Notes: generated from the sequence alone by a model not told the origin. Shown: positions 51,933 through 61,446, counted from the first letter of the stretch. The stretch is DNA of 64,000 bases from Ancylomarina subtilis (GCF_004217115.1 NZ_SHKN01000004.1:1-64000), one strand, 5' to 3'. Program-made: numbers and translations.

Positions 51933-53126
51933 ATGTCTATTATAGATCAAGCAGAAGCTTTTGTTATTGATTTTTTTGAGAAAAATCACAAGCCCATATA
52001 TACATACCACAATCTGGAACACACAAAAAATGTGGTAAAACATGCAGGTAAAATTGGAACCATATTGGAATTTTCAGAAGCAGATATGGAAATCTTAATA
52101 CTTGCCGCCTGGTTTCATGACACCGGCTATTTTCAAGGTTTTATCAACCATGAAGCAACCAGTAGTAAAATTGCTGAAGAATTTTTAAAAGAAAAAAATT
52201 ACCCCAATGAGAAAATTGAACGAGTTTCGAGTGCGATTATAAATACCAAACTGCCCTATAAAGCGTGCGAATGTGATATTTCGAAGGCTCTTTGTGATGC
52301 CGATTTACAACATTTATCTTCGAAAAATTTCATGAAATCATCAGATAAACTGCGTGAAGAAAGATCTGCCTTAATCGAACACGAAATTTCAACCAAAACC
52401 TACTGGGAAGAAACTCTAAACTTCTTAAAAAAACACAACTACTGTACTGAATATGGCAAAAAGGTAATGGCAAAAAAGAAGGAACTCAACATTCAAAAAG
52501 TAACTGAGAAGGTTAATTCCTATCAAAATAAAGAGATTCAAAAACTCAATGAGAAAGTAATTAAACTTGAAAACCAAAACCTAAAATTAAAGATGCCTCA
52601 ACGTGGTATAGAAACCATGTTTAAGGTTACGTCACGAAATCAAATTAACCTGAGTTCCATTGCCGATAAGAAAGCCAACCTGATGATATCAGTAAATTCC
52701 ATCATCATTTCTGCCATTTTTTTCATTTTTAAGAATATCATGGAAGTCCCTCACTTCATAATCCCCTGTTTGATTCTTTTAGGCGTCAGTTTGGTAACGA
52801 TTATATACTCCGTTTTGGCTACCAGACCCAACGTAACATCCGGAACTTTTTCGCAACAAGATGTTGAAGAAAAAAAAGTGAACCTTCTTTTCTTTGGTAA
52901 TTTTCATCGCATGCATGTTGATGATTATTCTAAAGCGTTAAAAGGTTTGATGGTTAACTACGACGATTTGTACGACAGTTTGATTAAAGACCAATATTAT
53001 TTGGGAGTTGTACTGGGTAAAAAGTACAATTTACTGCGCATATCCTATACAATTTTCATGTTTGGTTTAATTATATCGGTACTTAGTTTTATTTTTGCAG
53101 CCATCTACCAACCCGTTTTCTTTTAA
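51933..53126 (+). CDS. HD-domain protein fused to a Pycsar-effector-type membrane domain
   Basis: About 397 residues from the ATG at 51933; the in-frame TTG at 51885 is less likely. The N-terminus (about 1-180) is an HD phosphohydrolase domain: His30 in YHNLEHTKN, the His62-Asp63 pair in AAWFHDTGYFQGF, HE at about 73 and Asp in CDADLQHL. A coiled-coil linker (about 185-225) precedes RNQINLSSIADKKANLMISVN, the hallmark of PycTM, the Pycsar anti-phage effector (formerly DUF5706). Three membrane helices follow, the last at the C-terminus. In Pycsar, PycTM responds to cyclic pyrimidine nucleotides and breaks the membrane. No nucleotide cyclase gene is nearby. Whether the HD domain degrades that signal or another is unknown. 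Confidence 0.85.
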   Translation: MSIIDQAEAFVIDFFEKNHKPIYTYHNLEHTKNVVKHAGKIGTILEFSEADMEILILAAWFHDTGYFQGFINHEATSSKIAEEFLKEKNYPNEKIERVSSAIINTKLPYKACECDISKALCDADLQHLSSKNFMKSSDKLREERSALIEHEISTKTYWEETLNFLKKHNYCTEYGKKVMAKKKELNIQKVTEKVNSYQNKEIQKLNEKVIKLENQNLKLKMPQRGIETMFKVTSRNQINLSSIADKKANLMISVNSIIISAIFFIFKNIMEVPHFIIPCLILLGVSLVTIIYSVLATRPNVTSGTFSQQDVEEKKVNLLFFGNFHRMHVDDYSKALKGLMVNYDDLYDSLIKDQYYLGVVLGKKYNLLRISYTIFMFGLIISVLSFIFAAIYQPVFF

Positions 53127-53197
53127 TTGTACGAGTAATGAATAAGGTTGGTGATTAAATCAACCATAAACCAACTGTCTCAAATCAAAATAGCACA

Positions 53198-53899
53198 ATG
53201 AACTTGTTTTACACACCCGATATAGAAGATAAATTTTATCAATTAAACGAAATTGAGTCGAAACATTGTGTTCGTGTTCTTCGCTTGAAAGAAGACGATC
53301 AAATTCATTTGATTGATGGCAAAGGCAACCTGTTTACGGCCAAAATCATTGATGCGCATCCTAAAAGATGTACCGTAGAATGCATTGAAAAACAAGCTGA
53401 ATTTGAAAAACTAAATTACAAGCTACATATTGCTGCTGCACCAACTAAAAATATCGAACGGACAGAATGGTATATGGAAAAATGTACCGAGATTGGCATA
53501 GATGAATTCACACCTCTTCTTTGTCAGTTTTCAGAACGAAAAGTGGTTAAGATCGATCGCCTTTTTAAAGTCATCACATCAGCGGTTAAACAATCTTTAA
53601 AAGCTTACCACCCGAAATTAAACGAACTAACTAAATTTAAAGATTTGGTAAAAACTCCTTTTGATGGTGAAAAATATATTGCACATTGTTACGAGGGAGA
53701 AAAAACGCATTTAAAAAACCTGTACTCTGCAAACCAGAATGCCTTAATTCTTATTGGTCCTGAAGGAGATTTTAGCCCACAGGAAGTTGAATTAGCACGA
53801 GCAAATGGATTCAAAGAAATTACTCTGGGAACAAGTCGATTGAGAGCTGAAACGGCAGGAGTTGTGGCTTGTAATATTATAAGTTTGGCAAACCAGTAA
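53198..53899 (+). CDS. rsmE: 16S rRNA m3U1498 methyltransferase RsmE
   Basis: A 233-residue SPOUT-class methyltransferase that methylates U1498 in 16S rRNA. Diagnostic parts: an N-terminal PUA-like region (KHCVRVLRLKEDDQIHLIDGKG), and the knotted SAM-binding region LILIGPEGDFSPQEVELA and ITLGTSRLRAETAGVVACNIISL near the end. Length is standard. It is in a plus-strand run with DUF4159 and phosphofructokinase genes but with gaps of more than 60 bases, so separate promoters are possible. Confidence 0.96.
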   Translation: MNLFYTPDIEDKFYQLNEIESKHCVRVLRLKEDDQIHLIDGKGNLFTAKIIDAHPKRCTVECIEKQAEFEKLNYKLHIAAAPTKNIERTEWYMEKCTEIGIDEFTPLLCQFSERKVVKIDRLFKVITSAVKQSLKAYHPKLNELTKFKDLVKTPFDGEKYIAHCYEGEKTHLKNLYSANQNALILIGPEGDFSPQEVELARANGFKEITLGTSRLRAETAGVVACNIISLANQ

Positions 53900-53965
53900 A
53901 TTTCAAATTATTGATTTAAGAATACTAAAAATCTAATCCTAATTGTAAAATAGCACGCTACCTCA

Positions 53966-54622
53966 ATGAAAAAAATCATTATTCTGTTTTTTATCATTTT
54001 GTTTAACCACAATGCTTTCTCACAAGAAAGTGGGGTGCGCATTGCGTTGCTCAAATATAATGGTGGAGGCGATTGGTATGCCAATCCCAGCTCATTACCC
54101 AATCTGATTGAATTTTGTAAGACCAATAAAATTGCCAATATTCAAGCCGAACCTGCCACTGTTGAAGTAGGAAGCAACGAACTCTTCTCCTACCCTTTTG
54201 TCCACCTGACAGGCCATGGCAATATCGTTTTCAACAGTCAAGAGGCTCATAACCTACGCCTCTATCTCGAAGCGGGAGGTTTCCTGCATGTAGACGATAA
54301 TTATGGTTTAAATGCCTATTTCCGAAGAGAAATCAAAAAAGTATTCCCTAAAGAAGAACTTGTTGAACTGCCCTTTTCGCATCCCATTTACCATCAGGTT
54401 TATGATTTTAAGACAGGACTACCCAAAATCCACGAACACGACGGAAAAGCCCCACAAGGTTTTGGTATATTCCATAAGGGACGCCTCGTGTGTTTTTATA
54501 CCTACGAATGCGACTTGGGTGATGGTTGGGAAGATCCATCGGTGCATAACGACACTACAGAGAATCATAACAAAGCACTTAAAATGGGGGCCAATATTTT
54601 AGCTTTCGTTTTTTCGCATTAG
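53966..54622 (+). CDS. DUF4159-domain exported protein
   Basis: A 218-residue protein with an N-terminal signal peptide (KKIIILFFIILFNHNAFSQ) and no lipobox, so exported to the periplasm. The mature part (RIALLKYNGGGDWYANPSSLPNLIEF ... VHLTGHGNIVFNSQEAHNLRLYLEAGGFLHVDDNYGLN) is the DUF4159 fold, which looks like a glutamine-amidotransferase-like alpha/beta domain. Family members often sit near gliding or cell-envelope genes. No catalytic residue is certain. It lies 66 bases after rsmE. Confidence 0.85.
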   Translation: MKKIIILFFIILFNHNAFSQESGVRIALLKYNGGGDWYANPSSLPNLIEFCKTNKIANIQAEPATVEVGSNELFSYPFVHLTGHGNIVFNSQEAHNLRLYLEAGGFLHVDDNYGLNAYFRREIKKVFPKEELVELPFSHPIYHQVYDFKTGLPKIHEHDGKAPQGFGIFHKGRLVCFYTYECDLGDGWEDPSVHNDTTENHNKALKMGANILAFVFSH

Positions 54623-54712
54623 ATTCCAAGCGGCTCACTTCATAAATCTACCCACAAAAGCTATCTTCTTTAAAAGAAAAAATCATTACCTTATAATAGG
54701 AATTAATGATAA

Positions 54713-54718
54713 AAGGAG
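54713..54718 (+). promoter_or_regulatory. Shine-Dalgarno sequence of the phosphofructokinase gene
   Basis: AAGGAG lies 6 bases before the ATG at 54725. It is one of only a few clear ribosome binding sites in the window and fixes the start. Confidence 0.8.
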
Positions 54719-54724
54719 ATCGCT

Positions 54725-55927
54725 ATGAAAATACCAAAGAATACCAAAGGAGTCATAGGCATTTTAACAGGTGGCGGTGATGTTCCGGGTCTAAATCCTG
54801 CCATTCGTGCCGTAACCATCAGAGCATTGCGCGAAGGTTACACCGTTTTAGGCATCCGCAAGGGGTGGAAAGGATTGATTGATATTATAAGAGATGAAAA
54901 AGCAGATAATAGCGAAAATTATTCCATCCTAACGGAAGAATTGGTCAATAGAGTCGGTCGAACCGGCGGAACCTTTCTGCACAGCTCCCGCATCAATCCA
55001 TCAAAAACATCAAAATCCCGCGTTCCAATACACTTGCAGGATAAATACAATGCTGAAGTTAACGATCTTACGGAAGAAGTTCTGGCCAATCTGGCCTTTC
55101 TTAATATCGATTACCTAATTCCTATTGGTGGTGACGACACCCTAAGTTATGCGGTCCGCTTGGACATGGAAGGCTTTAAAGTTGTTGCGATTCCGAAAAC
55201 CATGGATAATGACGTACCTGGAACGGATTACTGTATCGGTTTTAGTACCTGTATAACCCGAACCATATCCTTAACTCACAGCTTAAGAACCTCAGCTGGC
55301 TCACACGAACGCTTTTTGGTGCTTGAGGTATTCGGCCGTTATGCCGGATTCACTTCTATTTTGCCCACACTGGCAGGTGCTGCCAACCGTTGTGTTATTC
55401 CCGAGCACAAATTCGACATTCATCGACTCACCCAACTCATGCTTGAGGATCGATACAAAAATCCCAGTCGCTATTCAGTTGTGTTGATTTCCGAAGGGGC
55501 TGCTTTTACAGGTGAAGAAATGATTTTCCAGGATAACGTGACGGATGACTATGGACACAAAAAACTGGGGGGTATTGGTGAACGCGTCTCTGATCAAATG
55601 AAACTCTTATCACTCGAATACAATAAGGGAGTCCCCGTAAATGTAATTAATCAAAAATTAGGCTATTTAGTACGTTGCGGCGATCCCGATGCCATCGATT
55701 CCATTGTTCCTATGGCATTTGGCAACCTGGCACTCGATCTGATTATAAAAGGCATACACGGACGATTGATTACCCTTCGAAATGGGCGTTACGACAATGC
55801 GCCAATCGATATCATAACCAGCTCGAAAAAAATCGTGGATATTGACCGTTACTACAACACCGAACGCCTGCGTCCCAAATACAATAGTTTTGAACTGCAA
55901 CCTCTCTTTTTAATGACAAGTCTTTAA
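54725..55927 (+). CDS. 6-phosphofructokinase with the PPi-dependent signature
   Basis: A 400-residue phosphofructokinase of glycolysis. The nucleotide/PPi site is visible as ILTGGGDVPGLNPAIR (13-28) and IGGDDTLSYA (134-143). Here the second Asp (Asp138) and Lys158 in PKTMDNDVPGTD are the residues that distinguish PPi-PFK (GGDD, PKT) from ATP-PFK (GGDG, PGT). Substrate-binding parts TRTISLTHSLRTSAGSHERFLVLEVFGRYAG and ISEGA are normal. So PPi rather than ATP is the likely phosphoryl donor. That is by residue signature, not assay. It has a Shine-Dalgarno sequence and a strong terminator; a single-gene unit. Confidence 0.88.
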   Translation: MKIPKNTKGVIGILTGGGDVPGLNPAIRAVTIRALREGYTVLGIRKGWKGLIDIIRDEKADNSENYSILTEELVNRVGRTGGTFLHSSRINPSKTSKSRVPIHLQDKYNAEVNDLTEEVLANLAFLNIDYLIPIGGDDTLSYAVRLDMEGFKVVAIPKTMDNDVPGTDYCIGFSTCITRTISLTHSLRTSAGSHERFLVLEVFGRYAGFTSILPTLAGAANRCVIPEHKFDIHRLTQLMLEDRYKNPSRYSVVLISEGAAFTGEEMIFQDNVTDDYGHKKLGGIGERVSDQMKLLSLEYNKGVPVNVINQKLGYLVRCGDPDAIDSIVPMAFGNLALDLIIKGIHGRLITLRNGRYDNAPIDIITSSKKIVDIDRYYNTERLRPKYNSFELQPLFLMTSL

Positions 55928-55942
55928 TCCAAAGTATTGCAT

Positions 55943-55970
55943 GAGTGGCTACTCAATCATGTAGCCACTC
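55943..55970 (+). terminator. Terminator of the phosphofructokinase gene
   Basis: The perfect 10-base stem GAGTGGCTAC (55943-55952) / GTAGCCACTC (55961-55970) with loop TCAATCAT, followed by TTACTTTATT. It lies 15 bases after the stop. Confidence 0.85.
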
Positions 55971-56123
55971 TTACTTTATTAAAGCAAATTCATATTTTAT
56001 CCTTTCAATTAATTTGTCTATTTTAGCACCGCCTTCCATGGGCACCCTACTATTTCAACCATCCCATTATCTTTTTTTATTAACTCAGCTGAATTTAAAT
56101 CAGCAGAACAAACTTATTTTAGT

Positions 56124-56756
56124 ATGTTAGAATTTTTAGGCATTTCTTATTTGGAATGGTTAGGTTATGCAGCGTCAATAATCGTATTTGTGTCACTTTC
56201 GATGACTTCAATTGTAAAGTTACGCTGGTATAACATGTTAGGTGCCGCCCTGTTTTCAACTTATGGTTTTTTAATTGGCTCTTACCCTGTAGCCTTCATG
56301 AACTTCTTAATTGTTTGCACCAATATTTATTATTTGGTAAAAATGTATCAGCATAAGGAAAACTTCAAAGTCATTGAAATCAACGGAAACGATGAAATTC
56401 TAAACTACTATCTGGAATCATACAAGAAAGATATTGCTAAATTCTTCCCTGATTTCACAAGAACTGAAGGCAAATTAAATGTTTTTGTATTGCGCGATAT
56501 GTCGGTTGCAGGCATCTTTATTGGTGAGGTTAAAGATGATATCTTTAAAATTGATATTGATTATGCACTTCCCCAGTTCCGCGACTTTAAGGTTGCCAAC
56601 TATTTGTATCAAAAACTTAGCGACATCCTTTCTCAACACGATGTAAAATGTATTGTTTGCGATTCAGATATTGAAGACAACTTGAAGTACATCAAAAAAA
56701 TGGGCTTCGAAACCTGCACTCGTGAAGGCAAAAAAGTGATGTGTAAAAGCTTGTAA
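56124..56756 (+). CDS. YgjV-like membrane protein with a GNAT-like C-terminal domain
   Basis: A 210-residue protein. The N-terminus (about 8-85) has three hydrophobic helices (EWLGYAASIIVFVSLSMTSI, MLGAALFSTYGFLIGSY, VAFMNFLIVCTNIYYLVKMY), matching the YgjV-type inner-membrane family. The C-terminal about 110 residues are cytoplasmic alpha/beta: FVLRDMSVAGIFIGEV and a late VANYLYQKLSDILSQHDVKCIVCDS ... YIKKMGFETCTREG, which look like a GNAT acetyltransferase fold, though the acetyl-CoA pyrophosphate loop is not clear. The function is unknown. A terminator follows at 56787-56814. Confidence 0.8.
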   Translation: MLEFLGISYLEWLGYAASIIVFVSLSMTSIVKLRWYNMLGAALFSTYGFLIGSYPVAFMNFLIVCTNIYYLVKMYQHKENFKVIEINGNDEILNYYLESYKKDIAKFFPDFTRTEGKLNVFVLRDMSVAGIFIGEVKDDIFKIDIDYALPQFRDFKVANYLYQKLSDILSQHDVKCIVCDSDIEDNLKYIKKMGFETCTREGKKVMCKSL

Positions 56757-56786
56757 TTAATGACTTTAATTCAGACTCGACATAAG

Positions 56787-56814
56787 AAATCCCGAAGCCA
56801 AAGCTTTGGGATTT
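56787..56814. terminator. Terminator between YgjV-like and GT39 genes (bidirectional)
   Basis: The stem AAATCCCGAAGC (56787-56798) / GCTTTGGGATTT (56803-56814) has one G-T pair and loop CAAA, followed on plus by TTTT. The minus strand has a less perfect U tract (TTTC), so it probably ends the plus gene and may assist the minus gene stopping at 56865. Confidence 0.85.
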
Positions 56815-56864
56815 TTTTATAAGCTAAATTTTAAATCCGAACAAAAAACTGTTTCAAGAAATAC

Positions 56865-58436
56865 TTAATAATGACTATTTTTCTCATCAAATCCCTTAAA
56901 ATCTTTTAAAACGTAGATTTTAAAATTATAAGTTTCTGCTCCACGGTGAAGAATTCTTCGAGTGGTAAAAGAGTCTAGCTGCTCAAAACTTGACTTTAAG
57001 TCGTCCTTAAGTGGATCTGTGCTAATATAAATTCCATAATAATTTTTATTAGTAAACTGTTCCAGTCCTGGCCAAAGGCTAAATTGATTCATCCGATTAT
57101 TATAATTTAAGATGTAAGTTGTTGGTTGTTTATCGAGATAAAACTGCAATTCGGAACTGATATGATAACTATTGGAGAAAACAAAAAAACGTGTATCAGG
57201 TATATTGGCTTTCAAAGAATCAATATGTGTAGCAAGACTTTGCCAACCCGTCAATTTCTTTGTGGGATCCAATTCTGCAGGAACAATTTTCTGGATCCCC
57301 ACTCTATCAAGAACCGATAAATTGGATAAAAGTAAAAGTAAGATAAAACTTGTACTTGCCAACAGGGCCAGACTACCAACTTTCTTTTTAATGACTGCCC
57401 AATGAGCCAAAGCAATCGGAATTGCTCCGTAAGCAAACATGGGCCAATTGACATTGATACCTGATTTTCTGGCAAATGCTATTGGTAAAAATGCAATAAA
57501 AACCAAAATCCCCGGAAGAATGAGAAACAACATTTCATCCGAAAGCTGTTTCCGAATCCACGATTTTATAATTTTAAAATAAAACACGATAAAAAATGGA
57601 GACAATACAGCTATTTGTCCAAGAATATACTCCAATAAATTCAAAGCCGTCTTTTTTATCGGAACTGAAACATCATTAGCACCACTGAGATATTGAAGGT
57701 GACGGAAACTTACAAAGTCATTTTTAATATTCCAGACAAGAACCGGTAAAAAAAACAAAAGACCTATACCAATTCCCATATAGAACTTTCGATTTCGAAG
57801 AATATAAGAATGACTCAGCAATATAAATACAAGTAGCCCAGGAATTAAGAATAATATTGTATACTTGGAAATGATACCCAAACCAAAGCTAATGCCAAAC
57901 AAAACCCAATTCTTTAAAGAATCATTTTTAATAGCTTTCCAAAAGAAAAGCAGAGACAGAAGCCAAAATAGCAAAAGAGGACTATCCGTGGTAAAAAATA
58001 ATGAAGGAATCCAAATAAAAGGCATGGCATAGGTCAAGAAAGAGGCTATAACAGCTGTTTTTCGATCATGAAAAAGTTCCAAAGCAAGAGAATAGCAGGT
58101 CATAGCAGTAGCAAACCCAATGAGAATGGCATTGATCCGAATACCAATAAGTGTATCACCTAAAATAGACGTAGAAATCCAATTCAAATAGGCTATTAAA
58201 GGGGGTTTGGAGTAGTAAGCTAGCTGAAGATGTCGAGACCATATCCAATATTGAGCCTCTTCTGAATCAATTTCTAAAGGGCCAAACTGTACATACAAAA
58301 TTCTTAATATTGCAATAAAGACGTGTAAGGCCAGAAATAAATACAACACGGAATTCCTGCCAGAAAAAATAAAAGCTATTTTTTCCGGGATAAACTCAGA
58401 TAAACGATGTGTATAGTGTCGTAAACGATTAATCAT
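56865..58436 (-). CDS. GT39-family membrane glycosyltransferase (ArnT/PMT-like)
   Basis: A 523-residue polytopic protein, about ten or eleven membrane helices, of the GT-C superfamily that uses polyprenyl-phosphate sugars. The first large loop carries FGPLEIDSEEAQYWIWSRHLQLAYYSKPPLIAYLNW, the ArnT/GT39 pattern with acidic DSEEAQY and KPP. A soluble C-terminal domain (about 400-523) is consistent. Members add sugars to lipid A or proteins in the envelope. It sits in the same minus-strand cluster as another GT39 gene, an epimerase, a LAB_N protein and a GT2 gene, but with a 219-base gap to the epimerase gene. Confidence 0.87.
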   Translation of the reverse strand: MINRLRHYTHRLSEFIPEKIAFIFSGRNSVLYLFLALHVFIAILRILYVQFGPLEIDSEEAQYWIWSRHLQLAYYSKPPLIAYLNWISTSILGDTLIGIRINAILIGFATAMTCYSLALELFHDRKTAVIASFLTYAMPFIWIPSLFFTTDSPLLLFWLLSLLFFWKAIKNDSLKNWVLFGISFGLGIISKYTILFLIPGLLVFILLSHSYILRNRKFYMGIGIGLLFFLPVLVWNIKNDFVSFRHLQYLSGANDVSVPIKKTALNLLEYILGQIAVLSPFFIVFYFKIIKSWIRKQLSDEMLFLILPGILVFIAFLPIAFARKSGINVNWPMFAYGAIPIALAHWAVIKKKVGSLALLASTSFILLLLLSNLSVLDRVGIQKIVPAELDPTKKLTGWQSLATHIDSLKANIPDTRFFVFSNSYHISSELQFYLDKQPTTYILNYNNRMNQFSLWPGLEQFTNKNYYGIYISTDPLKDDLKSSFEQLDSFTTRRILHRGAETYNFKIYVLKDFKGFDEKNSHY

Positions 58437-58655
58437 AAATTAAACAGGTATGAATCTATAAAACTGAACTGAAGATCCTTAAACTTCCAGCACACCCATT
58501 TAATTTACTTATTTTTTAGAGTTACATTTAAATATTACACTTCATTTTCCACCAAAGCAGCTGTAAAAGCCACGAATTGCAAATAATGTTTTTTATAAAA
58601 TAATGAGATTTAACCCAACTTTATAAAAATAGAAAAGACCTCACAGGGATATCAT

Positions 58656-59609
58656 TTAATTACAATCAAACCACTTTACAAATCGTTTGATACCTTCAGC
58701 AAAACTGACCTGTGGCTTGTAGCCGATTAATTTTTCTGCTCTGGAAATATCGGCATAAGTCTGTTTTACATCCCCTGCCTGCATTGGCAATCTGTTTATC
58801 AATGTTTCAACTTTGGCTTCTTTACCTAAGACCTCAATAAGCTCACTTAAAAGTACCGGAAAGCAATTTCCTAAATTTATCGTCTCATATACAGACTGAT
58901 GGGTATCCAAATAATGACAAGCTTGAATAATCCCGCTTACAGTATCTTCAATATAGGTGTAATCTCTAGCTGTGGTTCCATCTCCAAAAACTGGAATAGA
59001 TTTGCCCTCCCGCATTAAACGCAAGAATTTGTGAATGGCTAAATCCGGACGTTGTCTGGGACCAAAAACTGTGAAAAAACGGAGATTTATAATGTCAAAA
59101 TCATATAAATGATGATAGGTATGGTTTAATAATTCACAACTCTTTTTGGTAAAGGCATAAGGCGAAATAGGCTCATCCAATTTGGAATCTTCCTGAAATG
59201 GAACACTTTCAGTATTGCCATAAACAGATGACGAAGATGCAAATGCCATTTTCTTTATCGACTTCTCGCGCATATAGGTCAAAATATTTTGAGTCGCCGT
59301 GATATTGCTGTCAATATAACTTTTCGGATCATCTATGGAAGGTCTGACCCCAGCCTTACCAGCTAAATGTATAATCAAATCAACATTCTCTTCAATCTGG
59401 TTGACGGGAATTTCTTTTCTCAGATCAATTTCATAAAAACTAAAATTTGAATGAGTTCTAAACCCCTCCATATTTCGCTCTTTTACAGCTTTGGGATAAA
59501 AAGGATCAAAATTATCAAGTCCAACAACCTGATACCCTTGTTCCAGAAGTCTTTCACATACGTGGGATCCTATAAATCCAGCACAACCCGTTACCATAAT
59601 TGATTTCAT
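58656..59609 (-). CDS. NAD-dependent sugar-nucleotide epimerase (UDP-glucuronate 4-epimerase-like)
   Basis: A 317-residue extended-SDR enzyme from the ATG at 59609; an upstream start adding 14 residues is less likely. The NAD-binding TGCAGFIGSHV is at residues 7-17 and the catalytic YAFTK motif follows SSSVYGN (Ser-Tyr-Lys triad). QVVGLDNFDPFYPKAVKERN is characteristic of UDP-glucuronate 4-epimerases, and FFTVFGPRQRPDLAIHKFLRLM is also typical. It would make a sugar nucleotide such as UDP-galacturonate for the envelope glycosylation enzymes around it. It lies between the two GT39 genes. Confidence 0.88.
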   Translation of the reverse strand: MKSIMVTGCAGFIGSHVCERLLEQGYQVVGLDNFDPFYPKAVKERNMEGFRTHSNFSFYEIDLRKEIPVNQIEENVDLIIHLAGKAGVRPSIDDPKSYIDSNITATQNILTYMREKSIKKMAFASSSSVYGNTESVPFQEDSKLDEPISPYAFTKKSCELLNHTYHHLYDFDIINLRFFTVFGPRQRPDLAIHKFLRLMREGKSIPVFGDGTTARDYTYIEDTVSGIIQACHYLDTHQSVYETINLGNCFPVLLSELIEVLGKEAKVETLINRLPMQAGDVKQTYADISRAEKLIGYKPQVSFAEGIKRFVKWFDCN

Positions 59610-59743
59610 GTGATTATCTTTTTTTAGTTTTTGCCATATAGAAGTGCCCACACATTTTCCAACTGTGTCAGAAATCTTGGACAGCGTTCAGTTTATAATT
59701 CGTTAGTTTTGATTAACCGTTAACGCAATACTTGTAAAATATT

Positions 59744-61384
59744 CTATTCTAAACTTTTGGGTCTTATAACAGACAGGTACTTTTGAAACCGAGCTCTATT
59801 CCCCGTACGGTTGTTATCAAAATAGTCTAAAACTTCAATCTCAATCCGATCTTTAATTTCTGTTGGCAATATGTCTTCAGGTTTTTGACTAGAAAGAACA
59901 ACAAACGCCTTGTTCTCTGGCAATTCAGCGTTTTCTTCATAATCCCAAGGAGTTACATTTCGACCAATTTCCCAAACCAGTTCAATTCGGAAACCATCCT
60001 TCCCTATGCTATAAAAATTAAGGGACTTCACCGATTCCATTTGACGCACTTCCCTGATATCTCTAAAGTTAGGATTCTTATTTATAAATTGTCCAACATG
60101 TGGCATTATAAGCCCCTGAAATGTTAAAGTCAAGAAACCAATCGCTATCAACAGTTTATTAACGTCTTTCCTTTTCCATGCCCCGATCAGCAATACACAA
60201 AGGAATTCAAACACAATAGTCAGTAGGATAAAAATAACCAATGATATATACCCTGGCAAATAAAAGAGATAGAACAAAGCAAAGGGAATTGCAAAAGTGA
60301 CCAATACAATCAAAAACACATTAACCCCAAACAAGATTTTATCCCACTTATCCGCCTTATTCTCCTTAAACACAGTCAATAAATAATTGAGATAATAAGC
60401 GACAATAAAAGCTGATGGAATCAATACAGGCAGTAGGTATCTATCTTTTTTTTCAGGCAATAATGAAAGCAGAAAAACAGAAGCCAAAGTCCATATAAGA
60501 GCTAATTTATACCCCTTGTGTTCCTGAAATCGCTTTAAGCCATAAGGGAATAATAAAGCTGTTGTAACAAATAAGGTCCATATACCCGATTGAATTGGAA
60601 AATTCCAGTAATACCAGAATGGTCTGACATGTCTGTTCATCCATGACCCCGATTCGAGTTTAGCAACAGCAGCCAACGCTTCGGGATGCATAAAATAAAT
60701 ATAGACAGGCCACCAAAAGCTAATAACTAAGAATACAAAAATGCTAAGTAATAAAGGGCGCCACTTATTTACAACGGGTTTGCCGCCATATAATGTGATG
60801 TATATCACTAAAAAAGGAAAAAGCACACTATAAAAGGCCACAGGGCCCTTACTCAGGAATGATAATCCTAACATAAGACCAGCACCTAAAAAGAGCTTCC
60901 AATTTGCCCCCTCTTTTTGCCAGGCTTTTACCAAAAGCCAAATGGCTCCCACCATAAAACTGTGGCAATAAATATCCCAGGTTCCGGTCCTCCCCATATG
61001 AAAGACATAAAATGTCGTCGCTAAAACAAAACCAACGATTAAAGCCAAGGTTCTGTTTTTGTGCAATTCGAAGGATAAAGAATAGGCGAAAAACACAAGT
61101 AAACTTCCCATAATTCCCGCAGGAAAACGAAGCATACTGATATTATCTATTCCAAACCAACCGCCAAAAATCGCAGTAATCCAAGTTGGGAAAGGAGGTT
61201 TTGCCAATCGTAGTTCACCATTCATGTTGGGAATAAGCCAGCTTCCATGCTCGAGCATATCACGGGCAGTTACAAAATTGCGTGCCTCCATTATATTTAC
61301 AAACAAACTGCCATTATTCAGGAAGAATGCAAATACACAAACCACACTAAGTGTAGTGAAATGCAACAAGCGCTTATTCTGCAT
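59744..61384 (-). CDS. GT39-family membrane glycosyltransferase (ArnT-like)
   Basis: A 546-residue polytopic GT-C enzyme. The first periplasmic loop contains the ArnT/PMT pattern: NIMEARNFVTARDMLEHGSWLIPNMNGELRLAKPPFPTW, with acidic-basic EAR, the LIPN stretch and KPP. About ten membrane helices are followed by a C-terminal soluble domain (about 440-546). ArnT proteins attach aminoarabinose to lipid A from undecaprenyl phosphate; related enzymes use other sugars. It is the closest member of the cluster to LAB_N (62-base gap), which together with GT2 makes an Arn-like trio. The real sugar is unknown. Confidence 0.88.
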   Translation of the reverse strand: MQNKRLLHFTTLSVVCVFAFFLNNGSLFVNIMEARNFVTARDMLEHGSWLIPNMNGELRLAKPPFPTWITAIFGGWFGIDNISMLRFPAGIMGSLLVFFAYSLSFELHKNRTLALIVGFVLATTFYVFHMGRTGTWDIYCHSFMVGAIWLLVKAWQKEGANWKLFLGAGLMLGLSFLSKGPVAFYSVLFPFLVIYITLYGGKPVVNKWRPLLLSIFVFLVISFWWPVYIYFMHPEALAAVAKLESGSWMNRHVRPFWYYWNFPIQSGIWTLFVTTALLFPYGLKRFQEHKGYKLALIWTLASVFLLSLLPEKKDRYLLPVLIPSAFIVAYYLNYLLTVFKENKADKWDKILFGVNVFLIVLVTFAIPFALFYLFYLPGYISLVIFILLTIVFEFLCVLLIGAWKRKDVNKLLIAIGFLTLTFQGLIMPHVGQFINKNPNFRDIREVRQMESVKSLNFYSIGKDGFRIELVWEIGRNVTPWDYEENAELPENKAFVVLSSQKPEDILPTEIKDRIEIEVLDYFDNNRTGNRARFQKYLSVIRPKSLE

Positions 61385-61446
61385 GAGACTTCTTTTTTGA
61401 TTTTTATAATTTTAAAATTTACCCAATTGATTCAGCCAAATCTGTC

